A program made the position numbers and the translations under genes. Shown here piece after piece: positions 18,278 through 26,088 of a stretch of 35,196 nucleotides of DNA. Within the stretch, counting starts at the first letter, position 1. Every line of letters starts with the position of its first letter. The notes beneath the pieces are model-generated. The model was not told where the DNA came from and searched no databases. It saw only the letters and a program-made list of their open reading frames with translations. This DNA comes from an uncultured Caulobacterales bacterium (GTDB taxonomy: Bacteria; Pseudomonadota; Alphaproteobacteria; Caulobacterales; Caulobacteraceae), in the NCBI GenBank assembly GCA_903837135.1, contig CAILTK010000083.1, positions 1 to 35,196 of the forward strand. Reading direction: 5' to 3'.

Positions 18278-19867
18278 TCAGTATCCGTTCCAGCCCCAGT
18301 GCCGACGGCCGCCGTCTTCCCGCCGCGACATCCAGGGCGGCGCCTCGCGCCGGGTGTGGCACAGCCAGCCGTCGTGCCGGCGCCAGCCCGAGCAGCCGTC
18401 GGCGTAGACCGCGACGTCGCGGATCAGGAGCTCGGCCCCGGGGTCCGCGCCGAACGGCTCGCGCAGGACGCTGGTGACGATCCCGCCGCTGATGTCCGCC
18501 CGCCCCGAGTAGGCGTAGACGCCGTACTCGCTCGCATCCACGGCCGAACCGCGCATGGTCAGCGTCGCGCCGTCGATGGCGACGCCCATCCGGCTCTGGT
18601 CGATGCGCGACCGGTTGAGCTCCACCTTGAGGCCGGGCTCGAACAGCATGCCGGTGCGGAAACCCGCCACATAGGTGTTCTCGATCACGAAGGCGCAGTC
18701 GCCCGACCGCCCGCGCCGTCCGATGACGCCGCTCATCGGGCCGCTGCTCAGGGATCCGCCGGGCGCCGAGGTGATCGAGACGTGGTTGAGGGCGATGGTC
18801 TGTCCCAGACCGGGGCGCACGTCGAGTCCGGTGGAGGCGGTGGTGACGCCCACGTTGCGCATGCCGATCGTGGCGTCCTCGGACCAGATCGCCGCGTCGA
18901 AGCCGCCCGAATCGATCTCGGTGTCGTTGAGCACCAGCCGTCCGCCCTGGATGTAAAGGGCGGAGCTCTCGCCGGTGTAATGGACCGTGGCGCGGACCAG
19001 GGCCACCGCGGACGAAAAGGTCTGGATGCAGGCCGACCGCCCGCCCTGCGGCGCCTCGATCAGCAGGTCGCGGAACTCGACGCCGGCGCGCGGGCCGGCG
19101 TCGACCACGGCGCAGGGCGCGCCGGGAGACGCGGTGATCACCGCGGGGCCCGCGTCGGCGTCGAGCGGGAAGGCGGAGGGCGGATCGCCCTGGATGACGA
19201 CGGGCTTGCCGATCTGCAGGGTTCCGGTGCAGGCCGGTCCACGGCCCTTCAAGTGGATCGTGCCGCCGTCGGCGACCTCGAACAGCGCCTCGTTGAGTCT
19301 GCCGGGGCGTTCCTCGCGGCAGTCTACGGTCACGTGTTCGCGGCCCCCGCCATAGATCGGTGCGGACGGCAGGTAGTAGGGGTCGCCGCCGGCCCATCCC
19401 GGATAGCCGCCGCCTTGATAACCGCCAGGCTGGCAGACGCCGGACATCGGATCGCAATTGTAGCCGCCCTGTCCGCCCTGACAGTACGGGTCGCCGGGAT
19501 CGCACGCATATCCCTGGCCATAGCCGGCGGCGGCGCAATAGGGATCGTTGGGATCGCACGCATATCCCTGGCCATAGCCGGCGGCGGCGCAATAGGGATC
19601 GTTGGGATCGCAGGCGTAGCCCTGGGCGCCGTATCCGCGCCAGTAGAAGTCCCGCCAGCGGCTCCAGCGCGGCCGCTCGTAACCCCAGTGCCGGTGTTCG
19701 ATCAGTTCGCGGAAGTGCGGCTTGAGCTGGGCGTCGACCTTGGCGGTCGGCCAGGCGGCGTTCGGCGTGGAGCTCGGAAAGGCGGCGGCCAGGCCGGACA
19801 GGGCCAGCGTCGCCGTGACGATCAGGCTGGCGGCCAGGGGAAGCCGCATGGGGCGGGAGCGGACCAT
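18278..19867 (-). CDS. Exported right-handed beta-helix protein with Cys-rich tandem repeats
   Basis: A 529-residue exported protein. A signal peptide covers about residues 8-29. Residues 83-100 and 101-118 are identical 18-residue repeats (core CDPNDPYC), 119-131 is a third diverged copy (CDPGDPYC), and a fourth relic CDPMSGVC follows, all in a Gly/Tyr/Gln-rich region. From about residue 200 the protein has pectate-lyase-like beta-helix rungs (ARAGVEFRDLLIEAP, RLVLNDTEIDSGG, LTMRGSAVDASEYGVY). No catalytic residues of known lyases could be assigned. ATG 19867 is chosen because GAGG lies 8 bases upstream. It starts 5 bases after the Sel1 gene stop, so the two are almost surely one transcript. 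Function unknown; a surface or matrix protein is plausible. Confidence 0.8.
   Translation of the reverse strand: MVRSRPMRLPLAASLIVTATLALSGLAAAFPSSTPNAAWPTAKVDAQLKPHFRELIEHRHWGYERPRWSRWRDFYWRGYGAQGYACDPNDPYCAAAGYGQGYACDPNDPYCAAAGYGQGYACDPGDPYCQGGQGGYNCDPMSGVCQPGGYQGGGYPGWAGGDPYYLPSAPIYGGGREHVTVDCREERPGRLNEALFEVADGGTIHLKGRGPACTGTLQIGKPVVIQGDPPSAFPLDADAGPAVITASPGAPCAVVDAGPRAGVEFRDLLIEAPQGGRSACIQTFSSAVALVRATVHYTGESSALYIQGGRLVLNDTEIDSGGFDAAIWSEDATIGMRNVGVTTASTGLDVRPGLGQTIALNHVSITSAPGGSLSSGPMSGVIGRRGRSGDCAFVIENTYVAGFRTGMLFEPGLKVELNRSRIDQSRMGVAIDGATLTMRGSAVDASEYGVYAYSGRADISGGIVTSVLREPFGADPGAELLIRDVAVYADGCSGWRRHDGWLCHTRREAPPWMSRREDGGRRHWGWNGY
19501..19617 (-). repeat. 54-bp tandem repeat inside the beta-helix gene
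   Basis: Two 54-bp units starting at 19501 and 19555 are essentially identical at the DNA level, followed from 19609 by a degenerate partial third unit. Each encodes an 18-residue block with a CDPNDPYC core. Identity extends to synonymous positions, which indicates recent duplication rather than selected protein similarity. Copy number may vary between strains. Confidence 0.9.
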
Positions 19868-19872
19868 GGCGG

Positions 19873-21462
19873 CTACCTCGTGTAGGGCGCCGGCCCATAG
19901 GGGGCCGGAGCGACATAGCCGCCGCGGGGAGGGCCTGCAGGAGCGCCGCCGGGCGGGCCATAGGGCGGAGAGGCGTAGATCGGGCCTGCGCCCGGAGGGG
20001 GGCCGCCGTAACCGTAGCGGCCGAAGCGGTTCATGCGCTGCAGGATGCCGGCGAGCTTCTCGGCGGTCGGGTGGAAGCCCGACAGCGCCGAGTCGATCTG
20101 GAACACCACCGCCTTGGCCTTGTCCTGGTCCGACACGCCCTGCACGCCCAGCGAGAAGTATTGCGACATGGCGAACTTGGCCTCGGGACTGCCCTGCTTG
20201 TCCGCTTCGCTGAACCAGTGGAAGGCGCGGGCGTAGTCGGCCTGCACGCCGATCCCCTCCGCGTACATCACCGCCAGCACGAGTTGCGACTTGGCCGAAC
20301 CGTTGGTGGCGGCGTACTGGATGGCGCGCACCCGCTCGATCGGCGTGAGGTAGCCGGTCTGCGGCCGGCCGAGCATGGCCTGCAGCACGCGCACCTGATC
20401 GCGGGAGACGCCGTCCTCCTCGCAGATCTTGGGAATGATCCTCAGGAAGACCATGGCGTCGGCGACGCGGCTGAACGGCAGTTCGTGGATCCGCTCCAGC
20501 GCCAGGTCGGCCGCCTCGTTGATCGGCTTGGATTCGTCGGAGTGCGGAACGCCGGAGGCCGGCGCCTGGGGCGGGTAGAACTCGAACGGCGGCGTCCAGC
20601 GATCGGCCTTGGCCTGGACGAAGTTGGCGTAGTCGGCCCGTTCCCGCGACGAATGCTCGAAGTCCTTCAAGAGGACATAGGCGCCGACGTCGCCGGTCTG
20701 CGCCGCCAGATAGTCGAACAGATAGGCGTCGACGTCGTTGCGCTGGAACAGGCCGAGCGTCGCCGGGGCCCCCGCCCGGTCGATGGTGGGCCCGCGCGCC
20801 CAGAGCCCCTGGCCGTTGTCGAGCGGCTCGCCATACGGGCCGAAGGCCGTGTCATGCAGCCGGGCGAGGGTGCGATAGCCGTCGGCGCCCTGCGTCGACA
20901 GCAGGTAGATCATCCGGTCGCGCACCTGATCCCGCTCGTCGGTCGACATGCGGGCGAGCAGGCGGTCCAGGTTGTGGTAGGCCTCGCCCCGTTCCCACGC
21001 CCGGCAATCGTCGAAATGCGCCACCGCGCGCAGGCGGTCGCTCCACTGGTCCTGGCCGTGACTGGCGATCGCGGCGTAGCCGCTGTCGTTGGCAAGGGCC
21101 ATGCCGTACCAGACCGCCGCCTCGAGGGGATCCTGCAGATTCTTGTCGGTGGACTTGAAGCCCTCATACCGGCGCGCCAGTTCGAGCTGGGCGAAGAAAT
21201 CCCCGCGGAAAGCCCGCTCGCGCAGGGCGCGCACTTCGATCTGCTGGGCGCCGAACTGGGGTTGTTCGCCCGAAGCGTAGACCGGTCGGGGACACGCTCC
21301 GCCGATCAGGCGGTTGTGACGCCACCACCAGCCGCCGTCGTCGCAACTCATCAGCGGTCCGGCCACGGCGAGAACCGAGGCGGTGACCAGCAAAGCTCTG
21401 CCGGGGGCCGCGTCGGGCAGACGCAGCCAGCGGAAGCCATCGAGAACGCTGGCCAGCCGCAT
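19873..21462 (-). CDS. Sel1-repeat (TPR-like) probable lipoprotein
   Basis: A 529-residue exported protein. A hydrophobic signal region ends at Cys40 (GPLMSC), an imperfect lipobox that may lead to lipid anchoring. Helical repeats follow; clear Sel1-type units are near residues 90-130 (LELARRYEG ... DPLEAAVWYGMAL) and 400-440 (LVLAVMYAEGIGVQADYARAFHWFSEA, then FAMSQYFSLGV). The last ~60 residues are a Pro/Gly/Tyr-rich tail. Sel1 repeats usually mediate protein contacts in envelope or signalling complexes. It leads the two-gene unit with the beta-helix protein and is divergent from the AI-2E-family gene. The partner and role are unknown. Confidence 0.8.
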   Translation of the reverse strand: MRLASVLDGFRWLRLPDAAPGRALLVTASVLAVAGPLMSCDDGGWWWRHNRLIGGACPRPVYASGEQPQFGAQQIEVRALRERAFRGDFFAQLELARRYEGFKSTDKNLQDPLEAAVWYGMALANDSGYAAIASHGQDQWSDRLRAVAHFDDCRAWERGEAYHNLDRLLARMSTDERDQVRDRMIYLLSTQGADGYRTLARLHDTAFGPYGEPLDNGQGLWARGPTIDRAGAPATLGLFQRNDVDAYLFDYLAAQTGDVGAYVLLKDFEHSSRERADYANFVQAKADRWTPPFEFYPPQAPASGVPHSDESKPINEAADLALERIHELPFSRVADAMVFLRIIPKICEEDGVSRDQVRVLQAMLGRPQTGYLTPIERVRAIQYAATNGSAKSQLVLAVMYAEGIGVQADYARAFHWFSEADKQGSPEAKFAMSQYFSLGVQGVSDQDKAKAVVFQIDSALSGFHPTAEKLAGILQRMNRFGRYGYGGPPPGAGPIYASPPYGPPGGAPAGPPRGGYVAPAPYGPAPYTR

Positions 21463-21809
21463 CAGATCCCCCCGGCGCCTCCGTTAACCATATTGAATGA
21501 AAGGGTTTTGTCTGGCCGCCCCCCCGCATTGTCAAGCCGCTTGCCCCTCTCACGCGAGTGTCCGAGGCGGCGCGGCTTGGCGGATGTTCCTGCAAGCCCT
21601 TGTAATCGACCTGCTATCGCCCAACGAGGGAATTTGCCGAATGTCGCGCGTCATCGCGGGCGAGCATTGTTTCAGGTCTTCAACCCAGCGCGGGGCAGGG
21701 CGATTCGCCTTTTCGCGCCGCGCGCCCGCGGCCGACTTTCGATCCACCGTGGGGATGGTTGATTGTTACAACGCAGACTAAATGAACCCTCTCAACCCTC
21801 CGGGCGCCG
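21463..21809. other. 347-base intergenic region between the Sel1 and AI-2E-family genes
   Basis: A divergent intergenic region with no convincing gene; a 65-codon GTG-started minus frame at 21550-21747 has no ribosome site or family features. It includes a run of seven C at about 21519-21525 and a minus-strand TTGACA (21535-21530) whose -10 partner 17 bases on (GACAAA) is poor. On the plus strand a candidate promoter lies near 21759. No RNA structure or terminator was recognised. Confidence 0.5.
21759..21783 (+). promoter_or_regulatory. Candidate promoter of the AI-2E-family transporter gene
   Basis: A TTGATT -35-like box at 21759-21764 and an ACTAAAT -10-like box at 21777-21783 (12-base spacer) fit the short-spacer GCTANAW form described for Caulobacter housekeeping promoters. 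Transcription would start about 20 bases before the ATG at 21810. By eye only. Confidence 0.35.
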
Positions 21810-22892
21810 ATGACCGATCCTAAGACCGACCAGACGCAGGACCTCGGCGCCGCCTCCGTGCGTGTGGGCGTCATGGTGCTGGCGGCGATCGCGACAGGCT
21901 TCACCTTCTGGGCCTTGCGATCGATCCTGACTCCGCTGGCCCTGGCGCTGTTCCTGCTGCTGATGATCGACGGTCTGGCCCGCGGCCTGGCCCAGCGCGC
22001 GTCGTGGCTGCCCCGGTGGGCGTCGCTGCCGGTCGCCATCGTGATCATCGTCGCCCTGTTCGCCGGGGCGATCTGGGCCGTCGCCGACAATGCGGCGCAC
22101 TTCGCCCGCCAGGCCGGCGGCTATTCCGCGCGGCTGAACGTGCTGATCAGCGACGTCGCCGCCCGGAGCGGGCTACAGGCTCCGCCGACGCTGGACGACC
22201 TTCTGGCCGACGCCAGTCCGGCCAAGGTGGTCGGCGTGATCGCCGGCGGACTTCGCCGCGGCGGCGAGGTGGCGGTGTTCGTGCTGATCTATCTCGGGTT
22301 CCTCATCGCCGCGCGGCGCGGCTTCCCGCACAAGCTGCACTCCCTGGTGAGCGACGCGGCCGAGGGCGTGGAGGCCGACCGGTTGTTCGAGCGGATCCGC
22401 ACCGGCGTGGAGAGCTACGTCTGGGGCCAGAGCATGATCGCCGGCATCATCGCGCTGTCGTCCGCCGCCATCATGGCGGTGCTCGGCCTGCAGCACGTGG
22501 CCTTCTGGGCCTTCCTGATCTTCCTCGCCAGCTTCATTCCCGTGATCGGCGGCGCCGTGGGCGTGCTGATCCCGCCCCTGTTCGGCCTGCTGCAGTTCAG
22601 CGACGTCGGCCGGCCGATCATCATGCTGGTGGGGCTGGAGCTCCTGCACATCGCCGTGGGCCAGGTCCTGCAGCCGAGGCTGCACGGCAAGAACCTCAAT
22701 CTCGACCCGGTGGTGGTGGTGCTGGCGCTGGCGTTCTGGAGCCTGATCTGGGGGGTGGCCGGCGCCTTCCTGTCGATTCCGCTGACGGTGATCGCCATGG
22801 CGGTGCTGGCCGAATTCCGGTCGACCCGCTGGATCGCCGTGCTGCTGTCCAGCGACGGACAGCCCTACGCCGAAACCCCCGCGCGCCGGTGA
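21810..22892 (+). CDS. AI-2E family transporter (PerM-like membrane protein)
   Basis: A 360-residue inner-membrane protein with about seven or eight hydrophobic helices: two near residues 10-60, one near 75-90, and a cluster from 150 to 340. The conserved C-terminal stretch FLASFIPVIGGAVG, followed by QVLQPRLHGKNLNLDPVVVVLAL and GVAGAFLSIPL, is the hallmark of the family. Members have been linked to autoinducer-2 export or Na+/H+ exchange, but most are uncharacterised and the substrate here is unknown. Its stop overlaps the GTG start of the dihydrouridine synthase gene by 4 bases, so the two are translationally coupled. Confidence 0.93.
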   Translation: MTDPKTDQTQDLGAASVRVGVMVLAAIATGFTFWALRSILTPLALALFLLLMIDGLARGLAQRASWLPRWASLPVAIVIIVALFAGAIWAVADNAAHFARQAGGYSARLNVLISDVAARSGLQAPPTLDDLLADASPAKVVGVIAGGLRRGGEVAVFVLIYLGFLIAARRGFPHKLHSLVSDAAEGVEADRLFERIRTGVESYVWGQSMIAGIIALSSAAIMAVLGLQHVAFWAFLIFLASFIPVIGGAVGVLIPPLFGLLQFSDVGRPIIMLVGLELLHIAVGQVLQPRLHGKNLNLDPVVVVLALAFWSLIWGVAGAFLSIPLTVIAMAVLAEFRSTRWIAVLLSSDGQPYAETPARR

Positions 22893-24004
22893 AGGTCTCG
22901 ATCGAGGTCGGCGACGTGTCCGTACCCGGACGCGTATGGGCCGCGCCGATGACCGGCGTGTCCGACCTGCCGTTCCGCAGGACCGCCTCGCGGCTCGGCG
23001 CCGCCTACGTCGCGACCGAGATGGTCGCCTGCGCCGAACTGGCGCGCGGGCGGCCCGATGTGGTGCGGCGGGCGGCGGTGGGCGAGGGCTTGCCCCTGAC
23101 GGTCATCCAGCTCGTCGGACGGTCGGCCGAGTGGATGGGGCGCGGAGCCGCGCTGGCCGAGGCGGCCGGCGCCGACATCGTCGACCTCAACTTCGGCTGT
23201 CCCGCCAAGGAGGTGACCGGAGCCCTGTCGGGCTCGGCGCTGATGCGCGATCTCGATCATGCCTGCCGGCTGATCGACGCGGCGGTGTCGGCCACCCGCC
23301 GGCCCGTGACGCTGAAGATGCGGCTCGGCTGGGATCAGGCCTCGATCAACGCTCCGGCCCTGGCCGCGCGCGCCGAACAGATCGGCGTGCAGGCGATCAC
23401 CGTCCACGGCCGCACCCGCCAGCAGTTCTATACCGGCCAGGCGGACTGGTCGGCGGTGGCGGCGGTGAAGCGCGCGGTCCGCATCCCGGTGATCGTGAAC
23501 GGCGACATCGTCGACGCGGAGGGCGCCAGGCGGGCGCTCGCGGCCTCCGGCGCCGACGCCGTCATGCTGGGGCGCGGTCTGAACGGTCGCCCGTGGGCGG
23601 CCGCGGCGATCGAGCGTGCGCTCGCCGGGCAGCCGTTCGCCGAGCCTGGACCGGAGGCCCGCCTGGCGATCCTCCTCGAGCAGCTGCGCGAAAGCCTCGT
23701 CTTCTACGGTGATCGACTGGGGTTGAAGATGTTCCGCAAACATCTCGGCTGGGCGGTGACCGCGGCGCCGTGGCCGCCGTCGGCGGAGGCGCGCAGGGCC
23801 GCCAAGGCCGCGCTCTGCCGGCTGGAGAGCGCCTCGGCGGTCGAGGCGGAGCTCAGCGCCCTGTGGCTCCGGGCGTCCTACGCCACCGACGCCATCGCGC
23901 CCCAGAGCGCCGCCGCCGCGGAGGGATCGGCCGAAATCGCCTCCCCCACCATGCTGAACAACCGCCGCAGGTTGGCCTCCTGCACGGCGACCGTCTCCGC
24001 ATAG
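22889..24004 (+). CDS. dusB: tRNA dihydrouridine synthase, NifR3/DusB type
   Basis: A 371-residue FMN enzyme that reduces uridines in tRNA. Visible are APMTGVSDLPFRR (FMN site), catalytic Cys104 in NFGCPAKEV, LKMRLGWD, VHGRTRQQFYTGQADW and VIVNGDI, then GADAVMLGRG. The QFYTGxADW wording is the alphaproteobacterial NifR3/DusB type. The start is GTG in the 4-base overlap with the transporter gene. In many alphaproteobacteria nifR3 heads the ntrBC operon; here it does not. The family domain ends near residue 330, and the final ~42 residues, rich in Ala/Ser/Arg, are read antisense through the 3' end of the HTH gene (127-base overlap), which looks like loss of an earlier stop. Confidence 0.92.
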   Translation: MKVSIEVGDVSVPGRVWAAPMTGVSDLPFRRTASRLGAAYVATEMVACAELARGRPDVVRRAAVGEGLPLTVIQLVGRSAEWMGRGAALAEAAGADIVDLNFGCPAKEVTGALSGSALMRDLDHACRLIDAAVSATRRPVTLKMRLGWDQASINAPALAARAEQIGVQAITVHGRTRQQFYTGQADWSAVAAVKRAVRIPVIVNGDIVDAEGARRALAASGADAVMLGRGLNGRPWAAAAIERALAGQPFAEPGPEARLAILLEQLRESLVFYGDRLGLKMFRKHLGWAVTAAPWPPSAEARRAAKAALCRLESASAVEAELSALWLRASYATDAIAPQSAAAAEGSAEIASPTMLNNRRRLASCTATVSA

Positions 24005-24381
24005 ACCGGCATGTCCCGCACGCTGCGCGGCACGATCAGCCCCTTGGGCGTCTCCTCGACAAAGCCGCGCGCCATCAGCTTCAGCACCTTCCGCCGCACG
24101 GTCTCGCGGGGAAGATTGGTCGACCGGGCCAGCGCCATGCGGCTCACCGGCCGGATCAGGTGATCGGGCGCCAGCACCGCGAAACTGGCGTACTGCTTGC
24201 GGGTCACCTGGTTCAGCATCAGGTTCTGGATATTCTGGGTGGTGATCGCGAGAAAGATCATCGCCTGTTCGTAGTCATTGTCGAACGCGGCGACGACCGG
24301 CAGCGCCGTACGCTGGACGAATTCAGCGACGAAGTAAGCGAACAGCCGCGAATACGGCGCATCCATCGCCGGATGGCTCAT
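23878..24381 (-). CDS. Winged-helix/HTH transcriptional regulator (unnamed family)
   Basis: A 167-residue protein. The N-terminal half is helical (residues 10-60, YSRLFAYFVAEFV and IFLAITTQNIQNLML). A helix-turn-helix is clear at about residues 79-105 (VSRMALARSTNLPRETVRRKVLKL), followed by a wing (GFVEETPKGLIVP) and a C-terminal helix. Similar small regulators occur in Caulobacter and sphingomonads, but I cannot name the family. A strong GGGGGAG ribosome site precedes the ATG. It is divergent from a FAD oxidoreductase, and the gap holds a repeated palindrome, one copy 12 bases before this start codon, so autoregulation is likely. Its 3' end overlaps dusB by 127 bases. Confidence 0.82.
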   Translation of the reverse strand: MSHPAMDAPYSRLFAYFVAEFVQRTALPVVAAFDNDYEQAMIFLAITTQNIQNLMLNQVTRKQYASFAVLAPDHLIRPVSRMALARSTNLPRETVRRKVLKLMARGFVEETPKGLIVPRSVRDMPVYAETVAVQEANLRRLFSMVGEAISADPSAAAALWGAMASVA

Positions 24382-24393
24382 GCCGATCTCCCC

Positions 24394-24410
24394 CTACCCA
24401 GATTGGGCGC
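24394..24410. promoter_or_regulatory. Putative operator site 1 of the HTH regulator
   Basis: CTACCCAGATTGGG at 24394-24407, whose right arm decays into CGC. It is the same 14-base word as site 2, starting 72 bases away. Its place immediately upstream of the regulator's ribosome site would let a bound protein block its own gene. Confidence 0.6.
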
Positions 24411-24442
24411 GCTCGGGGCATTGATCATGCCAGATATTCTAC

Positions 24443-24455
24443 GGCAAGGCTTGCC
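24443..24455. promoter_or_regulatory. Additional 6-bp dyad between the two operator copies
   Basis: GGCAAG, a single G, then CTTGCC: perfect 6-bp arms around one base. It lies between the two CTACCCA sites in the divergent gap and differs from them in sequence. A second protein site or a chance palindrome are both possible. Confidence 0.3.
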
Positions 24456-24465
24456 GCCCGCCGAC

Positions 24466-24482
24466 CTACCCAGATTGGGTAG
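24466..24482. promoter_or_regulatory. Putative operator site 2, perfect inverted repeat
   Basis: CTACCCA, GAT, TGGGTAG: a perfect inverted repeat with 7-bp arms and 3-base centre, the size expected for a dimeric HTH protein. It stands about 60 bases before the chosen start of the FAD oxidoreductase, where a promoter would lie. The repeat of the same word at site 1 makes chance unlikely. Confidence 0.65.
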
Positions 24483-24542
24483 GCTTGATCGCGTGTTGAG
24501 CGGTCGGGTTGAAGGGCTCATGCTCGGGCCGTGGAGATGCGG

Positions 24543-26057
24543 ATGCCGAGCGAGTCCAGTCCTGAGCGGAGCGTCCCCGAGCGGTTCGTCGTCGTCGGCG
24601 CCGGTATCGCCGGCCTGTTCGCCGCCATGATGCTGGCCGGCCCCGGCCGGACGATCACGGTGCTGGAGCGCGATCCTGCGCCCGGCGCCGTCGACGCGGA
24701 CGACGCCTTCGCCCACTGGCGACGCCGCGGCGCCGGCCAGCTCCGCCATAGCCACGCCTTCCTCGCCCGGCTGATCAACATCGTGCGCGAGCGGCACCCG
24801 GCGCTCGTCGAACAGTTGATCGCGGCCGGCTGCCGCGAGGTCACGCTGGCCGACCTGCTGCCCTCGACGCTCAAGGCCCGCTACGCGCCGGCGCCGGGCG
24901 ATGCGTCCCTGTCGATCCTGATGAGCCGACGGACCACCTTCGAGCTGGTCGTCCGGCGCTATGTGGAAGGCCTGCCCGACGTATCGATCCGTTCCGACGC
25001 CTTCGTCGCCGGGTTCGTCTTCGACGCGACCGCGACGACTCCGGCCGTCGTCGGCGTGACGACCGAGGCCGGCGAAACGCTCGGCGCCGACCTCGTCGTC
25101 GACGCCGCCGGCCGGGCGACCCAGGCCGTCGAGCAGTTGGCCGAAGCGGGCGTGCGGATCGAGGAGAGCGGCGAGCCCGCCGGCATCCTCTACTATACGC
25201 GTCATTGGCGGCTGAAACCCGGGCAGAGCGCGCCGCCGCGCAACGGGTCGCCCGGCGCCGGGGACCTCGGCTTTCTCAAGTTCGGCCTGTTCGAGGCCGA
25301 CAACGGCTGGTTTTCGGTCACCCTGGCCGTGCCGGAGGTGGAGACGGAGCTGCGCCAGGCCATCGTCCGGCCCGAGGTGTTCGACGCCGCGTGCGCCGCC
25401 CTGCCGGGGATCGCCCCCTGGATCGCGCCGGAGCGGGCGTCGGCCGAGACCAAGGTCTTCGCCATGGGCGATCTCAGGAGCCGCTGGCGACGGTTGGTCA
25501 AGGACGGGCGGCCCGCCGTGCTTGGCCTGGCCCTGATCGGCGACGGCCTGATCCAATCCAACCCGCTCTATGGCCGCGGAACCGCCTTCGCCGCGGTCGA
25601 GGCGGAGGCCCTGGCCAAGGCGATCGGCGCCGGACGCGACGCGGCGGCGCGGGCGATCCTTTACGACAGTCTCGTCGAGCAGGCGCTCCGGCCCTTCTAC
25701 GACGACATGCAGGATCAGGACCGGTCCGCCGTCCGGCGCGCCGCCGCGGCGCGATCCGGCGAGCGGGTCTCCTTCCGCCAGCAGCTGCTGCGCAGCTTCG
25801 TCCGCGATGGCGCCGGCCTCGCTGTGCGGGACGATCTCGCGGCGTTCCGCGCCGCCCTGCGCGCCTTTCACATGCTGGACCCGCCGCGCGCCTGGCTGCG
25901 CGAGCCGCGGCACCTCGGCGTCGTGCTCAGGACCTGGGCGAGGGGCAGGACGCGCAACGCCCACCTCTACCCGGGTCGGACGGGGCCGGAACGCGCCGAA
26001 ATGCTCGCCCTGCTCGGCGTTCCCGAGGCCGCCGCGCCGGGCGCGCTGGCCGCTTAG
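24543..26057 (+). CDS. FAD-dependent oxidoreductase / monooxygenase-like protein
   Basis: A 504-residue flavoprotein. The dinucleotide-binding motif VVVGAGIAGLFAA is at about residues 16-28, followed by the acidic end of strand 2 (LERDP). GQLRHSHAF and the C-terminal FAD motif GDGLIQSNPLYGRG (GD...NPxxGxG) place it with p-hydroxybenzoate hydroxylase-fold enzymes such as epoxidase- or halogenase-like monooxygenases. There is no flavin reductase or partner gene nearby. The ATG at 24543 has GGAG 6 bases before it; in-frame GTG 24531 and ATG 24537 are less well placed. It is divergent from the HTH gene and probably controlled by it through the shared palindromes. Substrate unknown. Confidence 0.85.
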   Translation: MPSESSPERSVPERFVVVGAGIAGLFAAMMLAGPGRTITVLERDPAPGAVDADDAFAHWRRRGAGQLRHSHAFLARLINIVRERHPALVEQLIAAGCREVTLADLLPSTLKARYAPAPGDASLSILMSRRTTFELVVRRYVEGLPDVSIRSDAFVAGFVFDATATTPAVVGVTTEAGETLGADLVVDAAGRATQAVEQLAEAGVRIEESGEPAGILYYTRHWRLKPGQSAPPRNGSPGAGDLGFLKFGLFEADNGWFSVTLAVPEVETELRQAIVRPEVFDAACAALPGIAPWIAPERASAETKVFAMGDLRSRWRRLVKDGRPAVLGLALIGDGLIQSNPLYGRGTAFAAVEAEALAKAIGAGRDAAARAILYDSLVEQALRPFYDDMQDQDRSAVRRAAAARSGERVSFRQQLLRSFVRDGAGLAVRDDLAAFRAALRAFHMLDPPRAWLREPRHLGVVLRTWARGRTRNAHLYPGRTGPERAEMLALLGVPEAAAPGALAA

Positions 26058-26088
26058 GTCCAGAACCGACCGCGGGAGCGGACGCGCG

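Noticed and set aside
21483-21497. TTAACCATATTGAAT as a CtrA binding site.
   Set aside because: The second half-site does not match TTAA at the required 7-base spacing.
21550-21747. Small 65-codon minus-strand gene in the Sel1/AI-2E gap.
   Set aside because: GTG start with no ribosome site, Arg/Ala-rich composition typical of non-coding frames here, and no family resemblance.
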